Source of the DNA: Deinandra increscens subsp. villosa
Taxonomy: Eukaryota; Streptophyta; Magnoliopsida; Asterales; Asteraceae
DNA: 64,000 nucleotides
Assembly (NCBI GenBank): GCA_039602395.1
Contig: JBCNJP010000023.1
Coordinates: forward strand, 88,004,451 to 88,068,450
Direction: 5' to 3'
Both the position numbers and the translations under genes were made by a program. Shown in pieces: positions 23,038-35,700 of the stretch; position 1 is the stretch's first letter, and each line of letters opens with the position of its first letter. Below the pieces are notes generated by a model. That model did no database searches, was not told the origin of the DNA, and saw nothing but the letters and a program-made list of their open reading frames with translations.

Positions 23038-25941
23038 TTGGACACAGTCACATCAGCATTCTCTCAAACTGTGATGCCCCTTAACACCAAGCCTGACAGG
23101 AAATTGCAACTCAAACTCAAATCCGTCAAGGTGGCCCTAAAAGCTTGGAATGTCGACTTCCGAAACAATGAAGACTATGAGCTAAAGATTATTATGGACA
23201 CAATTGACGGCCTCGAATTAAAAGCAGAGGTGCTCGGCCTGACTCCCTCAGAGCTATCTCTCAGGCAAGAAAACATCAAAAAGGCCAAGGAAATAAATGC
23301 AAAGAAATCTCAAGACATGATGCAAAAATCAAGAATCAGATGGTTGATCGACGGTGATGAAAACACAGCATACTTTCATGGTCTCATTCGTAACCGCACA
23401 ACAAAAAACAGAATCAACGGCATTCTCCACAACGGAAACTGGATCATAGCTCCTGACGCCCTCAAAGAACAAACATTCCAATTCTTCTCAACAAAGTTCA
23501 CCGAACCAATTGCAAACAGGCCACTGTTCCTTTCCGACAACTTCAAAAAACTGACCCCCACCGAATCTTCATTCCTTACCTCCCATTTCACGTTGCAAGA
23601 AATCAAAGGGGCGGTCTGGTCATGCGGAACCGACAAGGCTCCGGGCCCAGACGGTTTCAATTTCAAATTGATCAAAACTCACTGGGACCTAATTGGACCT
23701 CACCATCTGGAAATCCTTCAAAATTTTCACTCCACTGGCAATATCAGTCCTGGCTGCAACTCCTCTTTCATCGCCCTCATCCCTAAGAAAAAAGATCCCC
23801 TCTTACTCTCTCACTTTCGTCCATTTTGTCTCATAGGTTGCATATACAAAGTCATATCAAAAGTCCTTGCCACCCGGCTTAAAGGAGTGATCTCATCCGT
23901 CATTAGTAACACTCAATCAGCATACGTCGGAGATAGATCAATTCTTGACGGCCCTCTCATGTTGAACGAAACCATCACTTGGCTCAAAAACAAGAAACAT
24001 AAGGCTATGCTATTCAAAGTTGAATTCGAAAAGGCTTTCGACAGTCTGAATTGGAACTTCCTTGACTCGATCCTCTCTCAGATGGGCTTTCCTTTGAAAT
24101 GGAGATCATGGATCCAAGGATGCATTTCCTCATCCAAAACCTCAATCTGGGTCAACGGGTCTCCTACTCGAGAATTCCAAATTCAGAGAGGGGTTAAACA
24201 GGGTGACCCTCTCTCTCCATTTCTCTTCATCATCGCTATGGAAGCACTACACATCGCCACCGAAAAAGCCATCCATTCAGGCATGTTCAAAGGCATCCAA
24301 CTGCCTAATGACGGCCCAACTCTGTCCCATCTCCTATACGCTGATGACGTGATCTTCCTTGGGGAATGGCGTGAATCAAACTGCAGGTACCTTGCTAGGT
24401 TCCTAAGATGCTTTCACGCGACATTGGGTCTCAAAATCAATTTCGACAAATGCCGCCTCTTTGGCATCGGAGTGGAACCACATCAGATGGAACTCCTGGC
24501 CACCATCCTCCAATGCAAAGTGGACAAACTGCCATTCACGTACTTGGGTATCCCAATCGGCGCAAACATGAGGCTCAAAAAACACTGGGATCCGATTGTG
24601 CAGAAATTCAAGAATCGTCTAAACGGCTGGAAATCTTCTATCCTCTCCCAAGGTGGAAAAGCAGTTCTAATCAAATCTGTCCTTGGCTCTCTTCCTACGT
24701 ATTTCCTATCTCTCTTTCGTGCCCCTTCATCCATTATCGTTGAACTTGAACGTCTGCGCAAAAACTTCTTTTGGGGTAACTCATCGTCACACAAAAAAAT
24801 CCCTTGGGTTGCGTGGAAAAGAATCACCGCTCCAAAAATCAACGGCGGTCTCGGAATTGGCAGCCTAAGGGCCGCCAATCTCTCACTAATCTCCAAATGG
24901 GGATGGCGTTTCAAAACCGATAACTCGGCCCTCTGGGTCTCTGTAATCAAAGCCATTCACTCATCTCGTAGGATTCATGACTCCCTTCCACTCCACAAAT
25001 CCATCTCCGGGTATTGGAAACCAATCACCAACGTTTTCAAGGACCTCATTGACGAAGGCATCAACTTCTGGGAAGATACCAAAGCATCTCCGGGAGTCGG
25101 CTCTACTGTTCTTTTCTGGCACGATACTTGGCTGTCGCACACAAACTTGAAATCTTTGTTTCCCGATCTCTACCGAATTGAAAATTCCAAATCTTGTCTG
25201 GTTTGTGAGAGAGTCTCAATCTCCATCACCGGATCGACATCTGTAACTTGGAACTGGAAATCCCAACCCTCCTCCATGTCTGAACTGAATTCACTGTCAC
25301 AATTATCCTCCATCATTCACTCCTTCACTCTCTCTGCCGGGCCTGATCGTTGGGCCTGGCTCGGATGCAACAGCCTCCTTTTCTCTTCTAGTAGCATTCG
25401 CAAAAAGCTGGAGCAATCATGGGCCAATTTCTCTTTCAAACACCAATGGTCAAACTGGATTCCTAAAAAAGTAGACATTTTCGTCTGAAAAGCAGCTCTA
25501 AACAGAATACCGGTCAAAGCGGAACTCATCAAACGTGGTATCCCATTACCAGTCCAGTCTTGTTCCTGGTGCTCTGCCAATATCGAATCAACGAACCATC
25601 TCCTTTTCGAATGTGCCTTTGCCATTCAAACTTGGGATCTTGTTGCATCCTGGACTAAAAACCTCATCCCCCCGTCACTTTCCATCGAACATGCCTATTG
25701 CCAAACCTCGAACTCTGGTCCTGCTACCCGTCTCAGTAAAACCCTCAAGGCAATCATCGCGGCTTCGGTTTGGGAACTTTGGAAAGCTAGAAACGGAAAA
25801 GAATTCGAGGGTCGTAACACTTATCCGAGAAGACTATTGGAAGAGATCAAATCCGAAACCTACTTGTGGTTGTCCTCCCGTTCAAAGTTTAAAGATCTTG
25901 ATTGGAATCATTGGAAACGTGACCCTTTGTATTGGCTGTAA
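23038..25941 (+). pseudogene. LINE ORF2: reverse transcriptase with zf-RVT, one nonsense codon
   Basis: A frame of 967 codons is broken only by TGA at 25486-25488, which falls where the family has the conserved Trp of the FVWKA-type zf-RVT motif. Visible RT motifs in order: WLIDGDENTAYFH linker, DKAPGPDGF, FRPFCLIGCIYKVISKVLA, motif A as FKVEFEKAFDS, motif B GVKQGDPLSPFLF, motif C YADDVIFLG (24337-24348), the thumb FFWGNSSSHKKIPWV, then the zf-RVT Cys/His part (CSWCSANIESTNHLLFEC) and WELWKARN. In motif A the usual catalytic Asp is Glu (GAA, 24022-24024). The apurinic endonuclease domain is missing, so the copy is 5'-truncated. The frame is open upstream to about 23029 without a proper ATG. 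Confidence 0.9.
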
Positions 25942-26040
25942 TTTTTATTTTTCTTTCTCTATGTTTCGTTCTTCTCCTCTAGCTTCTTGCTAGAGGCGGT
26001 TTTTAATATATTTCTCTCTTTGCTGTTCAAAAAAAAGAAT
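25942..26040 (+). repeat. LINE 3' UTR and A-rich tail
   Basis: About 100 bp after the ORF stop the sequence runs TTTGCTGTTCAAAAAAAAG then AATAATAAAT, an A-rich end as expected for a plant LINE. No clear target duplication could be paired with the rearranged 5' end. Confidence 0.7.
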
Positions 26041-26430
26041 AATAAATTACAAGTGGAATTTTCTTTTTTTAATAGTTAAATAACACCGACCCGTCGTACA
26101 GAGGGTTCGAACCGAACCTTTAACCTCAATAGGAAAATCATCACGTTAACTGTCACCGTGACTATTATTTAAATATCATATAGACCAAAAGACTAGCTTT
26201 TCAGACTTTAATCCTTAAACACCGGACATGCTAATCTTATTTTGGATCCTCAAACATTATTTTATATTTAAAAAATTATTTATTCAATTGTTAAGTATTT
26301 TCAGTACATATAAACAAAATAAAGTGTGCTATGGATTAGAGAACGTGATGATGGTGTTCCTTAATTTAATATAATCATACGTAAGATGTCCAATTGATTA
26401 ACGAGTTTAAATAAAATATGGTGTACCCAT
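26041..26430. other. AT-rich spacer
   Basis: Nothing recognised. Confidence 0.5.
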
Positions 26431-26435
26431 CTTAC

Positions 26436-26573
26436 TATTAGATCATAAGGTTATATTAAGTTTATTATTGTAACCCACGGACCCAGTTAAAGGTTAATTA
26501 GAGTTTAGTATTTTCTATATATATTGTAACCTTAATTATAATGGAAATCAGTTCAGTCTTTCATTATCTTACA
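26436..26573 (+). repeat. 5' LTR of the short-LTR element
   Basis: It matches 29537-29673 with few differences and ends ATTATCTTACA just before the PBS-like site at 26574. Confidence 0.9.
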
Positions 26574-27256
26574 TGGTATCACAGCCTAAACGATCCAAAC
26601 CCTAGCCGTCGCCACCGAGTTCGAACCCTAGACAGGGCGGTGTGCCGTCGCCGCCGCCCTGTCCCGACTTCGTTTTTTTTTTTTCCTTTTCTTTTTCCTA
26701 TTAGTTTCTTCAATTCTGAATAAAGTCTCATTTTCGATTCAAGATTCCAACTGCTATTCTCAACGAAATCCTTTTGTGACATCGTTTTATTGATTCGTTG
26801 CCTACAACCGTACGCGAACCAATTTGTTGCCGTTAAAAGATCCTTGCCGTTGACAACAAAAATTGCCGCAACGTCTTCCGATTGTCTTCCGAGTATTGAA
26901 CGAAGATTCAATTTGAATTGAGAAATCACTCGTTTTTTGTCATAGAATTTACGAATTACGTGAAACTTATTTGCCATTGGAAGAAAAAAAAAACATTCCT
27001 GCATGGTGTTCTGAGTATTGGACTACGTCTTTATAATTCGAAGATCCAAGTTCGTCATCGTAATTTATGAATTACGAATTCAATATCAGTCATCAATTTG
27101 GAGATCCAATTTGCATTTAAAGTTTCATGTATTCATCCTCAAAGTAATTTACAAGTAATTTACGTATTATGCATTCGTTTCCTCCGTCAATGCCGTACTC
27201 CGTTAAGTTGCTCTTGTGGTAATATCGCTGGTGTTTTTTTTATATATATTTTTTAT

Positions 27257-27390
27257 CATTGCCGTCGACTTCGATCCGCCGCTTTTTGGACTTCGCTCTG
27301 TTTTTTCTCGTTAAGTTCCTGCGACTATGGTCCGCCGCTTACTTATTAGGTTTCAACCCTCCGCCACGTTGCCCGCTGGATTTTATTGTT
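27257..27390 (+). repeat. Internal direct repeat, copy 1
   Basis: It shares blocks such as GTCCGCCGCTTA, TTTC-ACCCTCCGCCA and GCTGGATT with 29072-29205. The motif GACT-CGGTCCGCCGCTTATT recurs at least five times across both copies. Confidence 0.75.
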
Positions 27391-28004
27391 CTTTATCTAC
27401 AACCGTTGAAACAATTTGCTACCATTAAAAATTCTTGTCGTTGACAACAAGAAATTTGTCGTCGCTATTTTCATTCATCTTCCGAGTATACGACTACGGT
27501 CCTTGTCATCCTACTCAATTAATTTGGAGGAATTAGAGATCCATTCTTTCAAAGTGCTAAGTTGAATAATATATCCAACTAGGTTAAGAACTTTCCGCGC
27601 GTTGCGTCGGGCGTGGTTATAAACATGAAAAGCATTATCGCGCGTTGTTGCGGTAAAAATACGTTCTTTACCATCCGTAAAGCTCAATATGAATAACGAA
27701 AAAATTTAAGAAAAAAGATAACATAAATAATTTAAAGAAAAAAAAACAAATTAAATGGAACCACCTACCCACACAAACGACATATTATATATTTCCAAAG
27801 CTAAGCTAACAAATTAAATGAGCACGTTTGTTGGAAGCGTATGTAAAAAGATGGAGGGTCGTGGTATGAAAATCCAAGTAGGTATTGTTTTTTCACAAGG
27901 AAAAAAATACCCCCGAAAGAATTGAACCCATCTTATCTAACGGGGGACAAATAAAAAAAAAATTTGATGTAACATAATACCCCATCTTTTAAGATGGGGG
28001 TCTA

Positions 28005-28865
28005 AAAAAAGCGCCCTCTCATGTTTCAAACCCGAGCTAACCAGCTGTAAGCTCAGTGCCCAAACCACCATCAGAATGTAATATGTATAAGGTAAATGTT
28101 TTTTTTTTTAAAAAGTACAGTCAAAACGTTACGCGCTTTGCAGCAACGCCATTTTCAAGCATTAAAGAGTATAAAGTAGTAATCGAGATCACACGGTTTA
28201 AAAGCCTAACTAATACATTATTTGATTAATTTTAGTTAGCAGTTTAGATCACACAATACTCCTAACTAATACATGATTTAATTGTAGGAAACATCAATCA
28301 AACATCAATGAAAGAAATGGTTCGTAGTATTACACTGTAAAAAATTGACTCAATAGAAATTTTAAAACAATAAAACTATCCAACGCGTAGTTCTTGTGAT
28401 AACAAATTTTGTTTAATGAAGTCGTATAATCTCAATTTGGAACATATCTTATTAAATATAGAAACCTTGATAACTAAAGATAATGTCCAAAAAACTTTTA
28501 AAAAAAATAAAACTGAAAAAAGTTTTGTGCATCCGATGAAAAAGAAAAAAAGTTGAAGATATGAGTGGAGTTTGAACCTCGGGCAATTCGATCCCTAGTC
28601 ACAAGCCTTAAGCACTTGGACTCTTAAAATATTTGTAAACCGCACCTATCAACATATAACAACATACCGAGTAAAATATCATCCAATAGGTAAGGTCTGT
28701 GCACCTGCCACCTAGCAACATACCCAATGGGTAGGGCCCGTCACCTAGTAACATATCTTATATAAATAATTTAGGACGTAAAAAAGAACAAAAAAAAAGG
28801 TTGGCATACAGGTTCGAAACCGGGTAAACGTTTTAAAATCTAGCGACAAAGCCACCAAGCAAATA
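28005..28865 (-). repeat. SINE-like A/B-box sequences inside the LTR element
   Basis: On the minus strand three places carry an A-box-like word followed about 40 bp later by a GGTTNNAAAC-type B box: 28029-28072 (TGGTTTGGGCACTGAGC then GGGTTTGAAAC), 28570-28622 (AAGTGCTTAAGGC then GAGGTTCAAACTC) and 28808-28862 (TGGTGGCTTTGTCGC then GGTTTCGAACC). They are tRNA-like but no full cloverleaf is evident. They are possibly old tRNA-derived SINEs. Confidence 0.45.
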
Positions 28866-29071
28866 CTATTGCTGTGAAACAGTTTGGATAAAGAAAAATA
28901 TAATGTAAACACATTTTGTAGAAAAGTTAAAATGTCAAAGCAACCAAGGAGGCACAGATGTTCCTTTCTTTGACCATCCAAATAAATCTATAGATAATAG
29001 GCAATGCAATTGCGGCTGATGTTTTCCTTTTTTTCCTTTTCCTTTATTTTTTCTGTTTTTTTATTATTGCC

Positions 29072-29205
29072 GTCGACTTCGGTTCGCCGCTTATTCGACT
29101 TCGGTCTGTTTCTTTTTTCTCTCGCTTATTTCCGCTGACTACGGTCCGCCGCTTATTGGGTTTCGACCCTCCGCCATGCTGGCTGCTGGATTACAATCCG
29201 CTGTT
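29072..29205 (+). repeat. Internal direct repeat, copy 2
   Basis: Diverged copy of 27257-27390. The two copies enclose 1.7 kb of AT-rich DNA that includes the SINE-like sequences. Confidence 0.75.
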
Positions 29206-29536
29206 GCACCGCCATATTAATTGCATTTTCATTCAGCTGCTTATTGGACTACGGTCCCCCGCCACGCGGCTAGATTAGTTAGTTTTTCTTTACTCAACTG
29301 TCGTTGCATGGTATGTCTCTTGTACGATTAGGAGTTTTATTGATGGAGATTTTGAAGGTTATGGATGGCAAAATTCAATGATGCTGTGGATGACAAACTC
29401 AAGCAAAATAACGAAGTTGTTGGCAAAAATTTGGATTTCTGAATCGATCAAAGCATGTTTAAGATTTTTATTGTGTTTATGGTTTTTATTTATCAGTCTT
29501 AGCATCCGGTTTCCTTCCGCTGTGACTGCGGGGGAG

Positions 29537-29673
29537 TATTGGATCATAAGGTTATATTAAGTTTATTATTGTAGCTCACGGGCCCAGTTAAGGTTAATTA
29601 GGGTTTAGTATTTCCTATATATATTGTAACCTTAATTATAATGGATATCAATTCAGTCTTTTATTATCTTTCA
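29537..29673 (+). repeat. 3' LTR of the short-LTR element
   Basis: It follows the purine run GCGGGGGAG, starts TATTGGATCATAAGG and ends TCTTTCA, with CTTAC beyond. Confidence 0.9.
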
Positions 29674-31425
29674 CTTACAAGGTTGTATACTTGTATGGGT
29701 CGAGTCGTAGGACATATATGTTTGATGAGTTTAATTATCAAAAAAATAAAACGAAATTGAATGGTTTTGATTATTAAAAAAAATAAAACATCGGTTGTAC
29801 ACGATATATGGTTTTAAAGAAGAAGAATAAATACAGAAAATCAAGACTGATTCAGTCACTCAATCATATATTAAACTATATCTTAAGGGTGGCTTTTATA
29901 ACCGTACCGTAGATGCAGGCTACGAGATAAGAAAGAACAATGAGCCTATGTGGCACATTGTTCAATCTTAGTGGCACGGCAACCATGATCTACAAGACTA
30001 TGCCGAATCCCAATTGTGTCACAGTCTCCAATTCCGCACCAGCCCTAACGGTAGCTTGTGTTGGCGATAGTTTTGTCTTACACATATATATATCTTAGGA
30101 TACGGTTATTGTAAAAATTAAAAAAATAATTAAAAAAAACCCTATCGTGTCTATGAATCCTAAGAAAAATCACGTGCTGACACGTGTACACCAATAATGT
30201 AAAAGACCGTTAAAAACTAACGAGTCATGTAATTCACACATAAATTTTGCATAGTGTTACCTCCATGCTTTGTTTTAAGCAGCGAATTATAAAGCAAATG
30301 TATTTGTGTTAGCGGGTGACTCACTTTTAGGCTTTTTTATAAAAATTAGACTTTCTAATTATATATGTTCTAACTTAAAAATGTATTAAAGAGGATTCCG
30401 TTATGGTTTTTTCCGGATAGTAATAATCATGCTTTCCGAATTTTTTTTATATTTTCCATTTTCCATTTTTACTATTGAAACTTATTATGGTCAAAAATTT
30501 TGACTCGATTATGAATTCTACTTTTATAATACATCAGCGGTTAAACAAGATTAAAACCAGAATGAGTTTTCTTGTTCTATCAAATGAGGGGTTTCTTACG
30601 AAGTTATGAACCCAAATGATGAATTTTGTGCTAATAACATCAAATACGTAATCATGTAAAAGGTATATATAATCATGTGATGCCACATAATACGTATATA
30701 ATCACGTAATAATTTTAAAGAATCAAAAATAAAAAAAACTGTATACTTAGTTAGATTAAAGGTAATAAGGTTTTTTTTTTATCTTATCATATATATTTCT
30801 TAAATTAAATAATAAAAGATATAAAAGTAATTCGATTTTTAATATTTTGGTGGAACTTGATTTTAACGTAAAAAACAATGGTGGTTATCATTTTTTTTCC
30901 TTTCCAACCCTATTGTACGTAAGTTTTAAATACAAATTTCAGATTGTGTGATCTTAACCATTAAATTAACGTTGTCAGTTGTCTAAAATCTTTCATACAC
31001 TTCTCATAAAAACTCCCAATACTTGATATCACTATATATTTGTGAAAAATCAGTTTTATTGTGAATAAATCAAAAAGTCTTTTGATTATTAATTAGTTTA
31101 TAATATTTCTTTTACATTTGTAAAAAGGCAAGAATAAAAAAAAATAAAAAATAGCTTTGCATATAGTAATATGATATATCCATCAGTATCACTAGTCGTG
31201 CATACATGCAATACTAACAAACGTGCGAAATGAATTTTGTTATTAAACAAAATATCATAACAAAGGTAAAAAAAATCTTGATTTTTTGGTACAATTTAGA
31301 AAATAATAACATTACGTTAATAAACTAGAGATAAGTATAAGTAAAAAGTTGTATTAAGATAAGAAGGCTAAGAAGGTCTCATGCAATGACACGTGTCTTT
31401 TTATTATATTAAAGGATGGATATTT
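29674..31425. other. AT-rich intergenic
   Basis: 1.75 kb without open frames or recognised domains and with many A and T runs. Nothing further can be supported. Confidence 0.5.
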
Positions 31426-32114
31426 TAGTTGTAGCCATTTTTGTTGATTTTTATCAACTTCCTTCATTTTTTAAATCGTTATAACTTTTGCATACGACAT
31501 TACTTTAAAAAAATACACCATAAAAACGAGTGTTTTTCTCTTTAATACGCGTACAGTGTTGCTATATATAAAATTAAAAAATATATATATATTCATTTGA
31601 TTTCCTAGTGCGTCATTGTGTCAAATACTCGTCATTGTGTCAAAACTCGACACAACGACGAATTTTTGACACAATGACGATTATTTGACAAAATAACATG
31701 AAATGAGTTAAAACATAAAATACAATAGTAATACATATTACACAATAATCAAAACATAAGACAGAATGATGAGTATTAAACACAATGATAAATACATATT
31801 CACAATGATCTGAAGGTAAGCCACAACACAATGTGTCTTTTTATTATTTTTAAAAAGAAGACATAATAACCAACAAAAATACACAAATGACAAGTAAAAA
31901 TGCACAATAGCGAGTATTTGATGCAGATGCACTAGAAAATCAAAAGAGTAAAAATAAATATTTTTTATATAGCAACACTGTACGCGTTTTGAAGATAAAA
32001 ATCGCTCGTTTTTATGATATATTTTTAAAATATATATATAATGTCGTATGTAAAAATTATAAAGTTTAAAAAAATTAAAAAAACTAAATAAAAAAAAATT
32101 AACAAAAATAACTA
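31426..32114. mobile_element. Inverted-repeat element (about 690 bp)
   Basis: Arms of about 180 bp face each other: ACGCGTACAGTGTTGCTATA (31547-31566) is reversed at 31968-31987, CATACGACAT (31491-31500) at 32041-32050, and TTTGATTTCCTAGTGC (31596-31611) is reversed with one change near 31930. The spacer carries several CATTGTGTCAAA words and their complement GACACAATGACGA. It encodes nothing. No clear target duplication was seen. Confidence 0.75.
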
Positions 32115-32547
32115 AGACTAATGTTGTTATAATTAGTAACGTGTTGTTATAACAAGTTTATACGCACGACTGTAGTTTGATGACTTGCATAAAACATTTT
32201 AAGTAGTTGAGATGAACTGTTATAATCAACAGTGCAACAACATTAAAAAACATTTTTAACTATATATAACAATACTATAAAGATAATAAAAACTTTTAAT
32301 TATGATACGAAATATATAAAATTATTTAAGTTAAAAAAGGGAAAAAAAAGGTTCAAGATTTACGTCTGAGTATCTGACTACATTTTCATTTTCAAATACA
32401 TTTACCTTTACATCATCATACGGATATTACCCAAGCCCAAACATAGTAAACTTGTTTGATTAACAAAAAAGTAGTAAGAAAAGTAGAAGGTGAAGAATGT
32501 AATTTAGAAACTTTAAGGGGAGGATTATGAAAATGATTTGTTTTGTG

Positions 32548-32553
32548 GAGACA
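32548..32553. promoter_or_regulatory. Possible auxin response element
   Basis: GAGACA, the reverse of the ARF-binding core TGTCTC, lies about 240 bp before the Aux/IAA start codon. Aux/IAA genes are commonly auxin-inducible through such sites. A single hexamer is weak evidence. Confidence 0.3.
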
Positions 32554-32794
32554 TGATGAAAAGTGCAGAGGAAGTGGTGATACCAAGCGCACTACCAACA
32601 GACAAATGGGTCCCTGGGTCCTAGCTATAACCACACACTCCTGCTATGTTTCCTCTTAGGTGACCACTTTTCTTCTTTTCTTCAACCCCTTTTGAGTTCT
32701 TCAAAACACTCCATTTCATTTTCACAACTCCAAATTCCCCAATTCTCAAAACTCCCACAACAACCCCTTTTTCTTATTCTACTCTACAACCGTT

Positions 32795-35700
32795 ATGGAC
32801 ACAACTTTCCGGCTCGGCGGCGGCGGCGGCGGCGGTGGTGGTGGTGGTGGTGGTGGTGGTGGTGGTTATGGAGGTGAGGAGGAGGAACTTGAACTTGGGT
32901 TAGGGTTGAGTCTTACTTCTGGTGGTTATGCTCCCTCCTCAAATGGTCCTCTCAGGTTAATTTTTTGTCCTATGATCTTTAGCTTATGTTTGTGTAACAT
33001 GTGTTTTTTTATGTGAAATTACCTTTTTGTCCTATGATCTTTAGCTTATGTTTGTGTAAAATATATGTTTTTATGTAAAATTACTCAACTTTTTGATAGG
33101 GTGTTTTGAAAATCTTGTATATGTTTTTATGGTTGTTAAAATTACTCAACTTTGATAGGGTGTTGTAAATCTTGTATAAGTTAGAATCTATAAAAGACAG
33201 TTGTATATTTATTTGTGTGGAAACTAAAAACCGTGTTAAACGGGTTAGTGGGTAGCAATCAAGTTATAAACGTTTTAATGGGTTTGGTGGGTTTGTAATA
33301 AAATAGGTTAAATCTGGAATAAACGGGTTGGTGAGTCGACTTTTTTAATTAAACATATCAAGTAGGGGGTCCGGCAAAATAACCAAATCGTCCGGGTTAG
33401 TTGGGTCGACCAGACTATCTAAAACCGTTTGATTCGGGATGATTTGACGGTTTGGGCCTTTTGTTAACGCAAAATAGTAGCGTTAGATATTCGAAAGTTC
33501 TAGTAAAATGACGGATTCAAAAACGACCAAATGAGTTTTTTTATGCATCAAGGGTTAAAGAAACGGAGAAAAAAAATGTTAAGATGATGAAATTGGTTAA
33601 TAATTTATATGTATGATAATAAGAAAGGCAAATTGGATTTTAATTTATGTATTATATATATTAAAAAAATATTTTAGTTGTATAAAAATTATATAGACAA
33701 ATATTTTAAATTTTTTTAATATACTAAAACTCTGTTTTTCAAACCGTAAACCAAACTGTATTACTACTAAACTGGTTAAACTAGCCACGCCTTGGTTCAT
33801 GTTGTAATGGTTTTTGAACGCCATTAACCTCGGGTGGGTTGACACCTCAACACCACCTAGTGACCCGTTTATTAAACGGGTTAGATATAATGATATATTC
33901 ATTCAGATCCTGATTATCCTCATATTGTATTTGTTATAATATCACATTCCCCTATATTTAGGGTGTTTGGGTTGGGGTGAGGGTGGATGGGGTCCAACAA
34001 GATTCCTAGTTTGGTTTCATAGCATTTATGCCTGCCACATGCATTAATAGTTGAATACCAAGAAAAAAGATGATTGCCTTTAAAATTGGAAAAACTTGTT
34101 CATTTAAATCTTGGGCTTGTTTGAGATGATATTTATTTGGTTTTGTTTCATGCATTTAAGGGTAGCACCATATGCATTTATAGCTATTGATTGAGGTTCT
34201 TTTAAAAGCTTATCTGAACCAAAGAATGTTGCTTTCAGAAGATGAAAAAATAATGGTTCTTTTTAAATTGGAAGTTAGCTTTAGATTGTTCTTAGTTTGG
34301 TTTCATTGCATTTAAGGGTTGTAATATATGCATTTTATGTTGTACATCAAGAAAGATCACTGCTTGAGCCTTGATGAGTCTTTATAACCTCAGGCTGATT
34401 TGAACCAGAGAAGATTGTCATAAAAACATGAATATAGATAATTCCTTTAAAATTTGGAACTAGTTTATAGATATGCATAATTAATATAATATAAATAATA
34501 TACATTATGCAATATATATTTGTTTTATTATATAAAATTTTATTTTTTATAAATAATAGGCTTGTTTAGACTCGCAAGATCAAGCTCGGACTCTATTTAC
34601 TAAATAAGCATCATGTGGCTAGAGCTTAGACTCAAGCCTGTTTAAGCTCAGCTCAATTTAATCTTTTAGCGAGCTGATCTGGAGTATCTCATGACCTCTT
34701 ATAAAGCTTAACATGATTAGGACTAAAGAATATTGCTTTTATAACATGAAAATGTCACTTCTTTCCAAATTGGACCTTGATTAGAATTTGGATTTGGGGT
34801 TTTTCGTTCATCTTTTTTCAAGGAAAAAATATTTAAATTTAAATTGAAATGAGGCTAAATCTTGAATCTTGATAAGATTTTATGATGTTTTTATAGCAGT
34901 CAGGTGGTGGGATGGCCACCTGTGAAGACTTATAGGATAAACAGTTTGGTAAACCAAGCAAAATTTTCCAAGAATGAAGGAGAAAAGCGAGAGAGCGAGA
35001 ACGAAACTTCAAAGAAACCGAAAGATACAAGTCATGCAAACAAGAAAAACGAAACTGCTGCCAAAGAAACAGGGCATTCTGGATTTGTGAAAGTGAATAT
35101 GGATGGATTACCAATTGGAAGGAAAGTTGACCTGAATGCACATGATTGCTATGAAACTTTAGCCCAAGCTCTTGAAATTATGTTCTTTAAAGCTTCCACA
35201 AGTGCTAGTTTTATCCGTAAGTGCTGATTTAACGGGTCAAAACAGGCAGGTCAAGTGAGTTGGGTATCGAGTCAAAAGGGTAGTTATGGGCTTATGGTAT
35301 GTGTCTAAATGGGTTGGGTTGACCTAAAACACTTTTCTTGAAAAAAGTTAACTTTACAAGCAAATTGGGTGCTAATTATGATTACAAAATTCATATGATC
35401 TATTTAATAACAAAATTTTCCATATAAAATGATTTAAGAGGGCTTATGCAGTAGGATGATTTTCGACCCATTTGACCCATTTGCTTTGAAGATATTTTTT
35501 GACACATTTGACCCTTTAAGAATATACAGGTTCACTCATTAATAAATAAACTTTGGAATTAAAAGCCTATAAACACAAAAAGTGGTCTTATATGTATATG
35601 CTGATAAACTCTTAATTGGATTTAATTCAGGTACAGAAAAGCAGCAATGCTCTCGCCTTTTGGATGGATCTTCTGAGTTTGTGTTAACGTATGAAGATAA

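Larger units (their letters stand above)
26436..29673 (+). mobile_element. Non-autonomous LTR retrotransposon with short LTRs and perfect TSD
   Basis: LTRs of 138 bp (26436-26573) and 137 bp (29537-29673) flank the element. CTTAC lies directly outside both ends (26431-26435 and 29674-29678), a perfect 5-bp target duplication. A PBS-like TGGTATCACAGCC follows the left LTR (one base from the tRNA-Met site) and GCGGGGGAG precedes the right LTR. No gag or pol frame exists, so it is non-autonomous. The LTR size is in the TRIM range but the 3-kb interior is longer than a classical TRIM. The LTRs begin TATT rather than TG in both copies. Confidence 0.88.

Noticed and set aside
24403..25625. Antisense and shifted frames over the LINE ORF
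   Set aside because: They are shadows of the RT frame. Only the plus frame from 23038 shows ordered RT and zf-RVT motifs.
26579..27004. 141-codon minus-strand frame inside the short-LTR element
   Set aside because: It lacks a retroelement or cellular domain, and the opposite strand carries the LTR element's own leader sequence.
31630..31690. CRISPR-like array of CATTGTGTCAAA words
   Set aside because: The copies are short, partly inverted and irregularly spaced within a plant inverted-repeat element. They are not direct repeats with uniform spacers.
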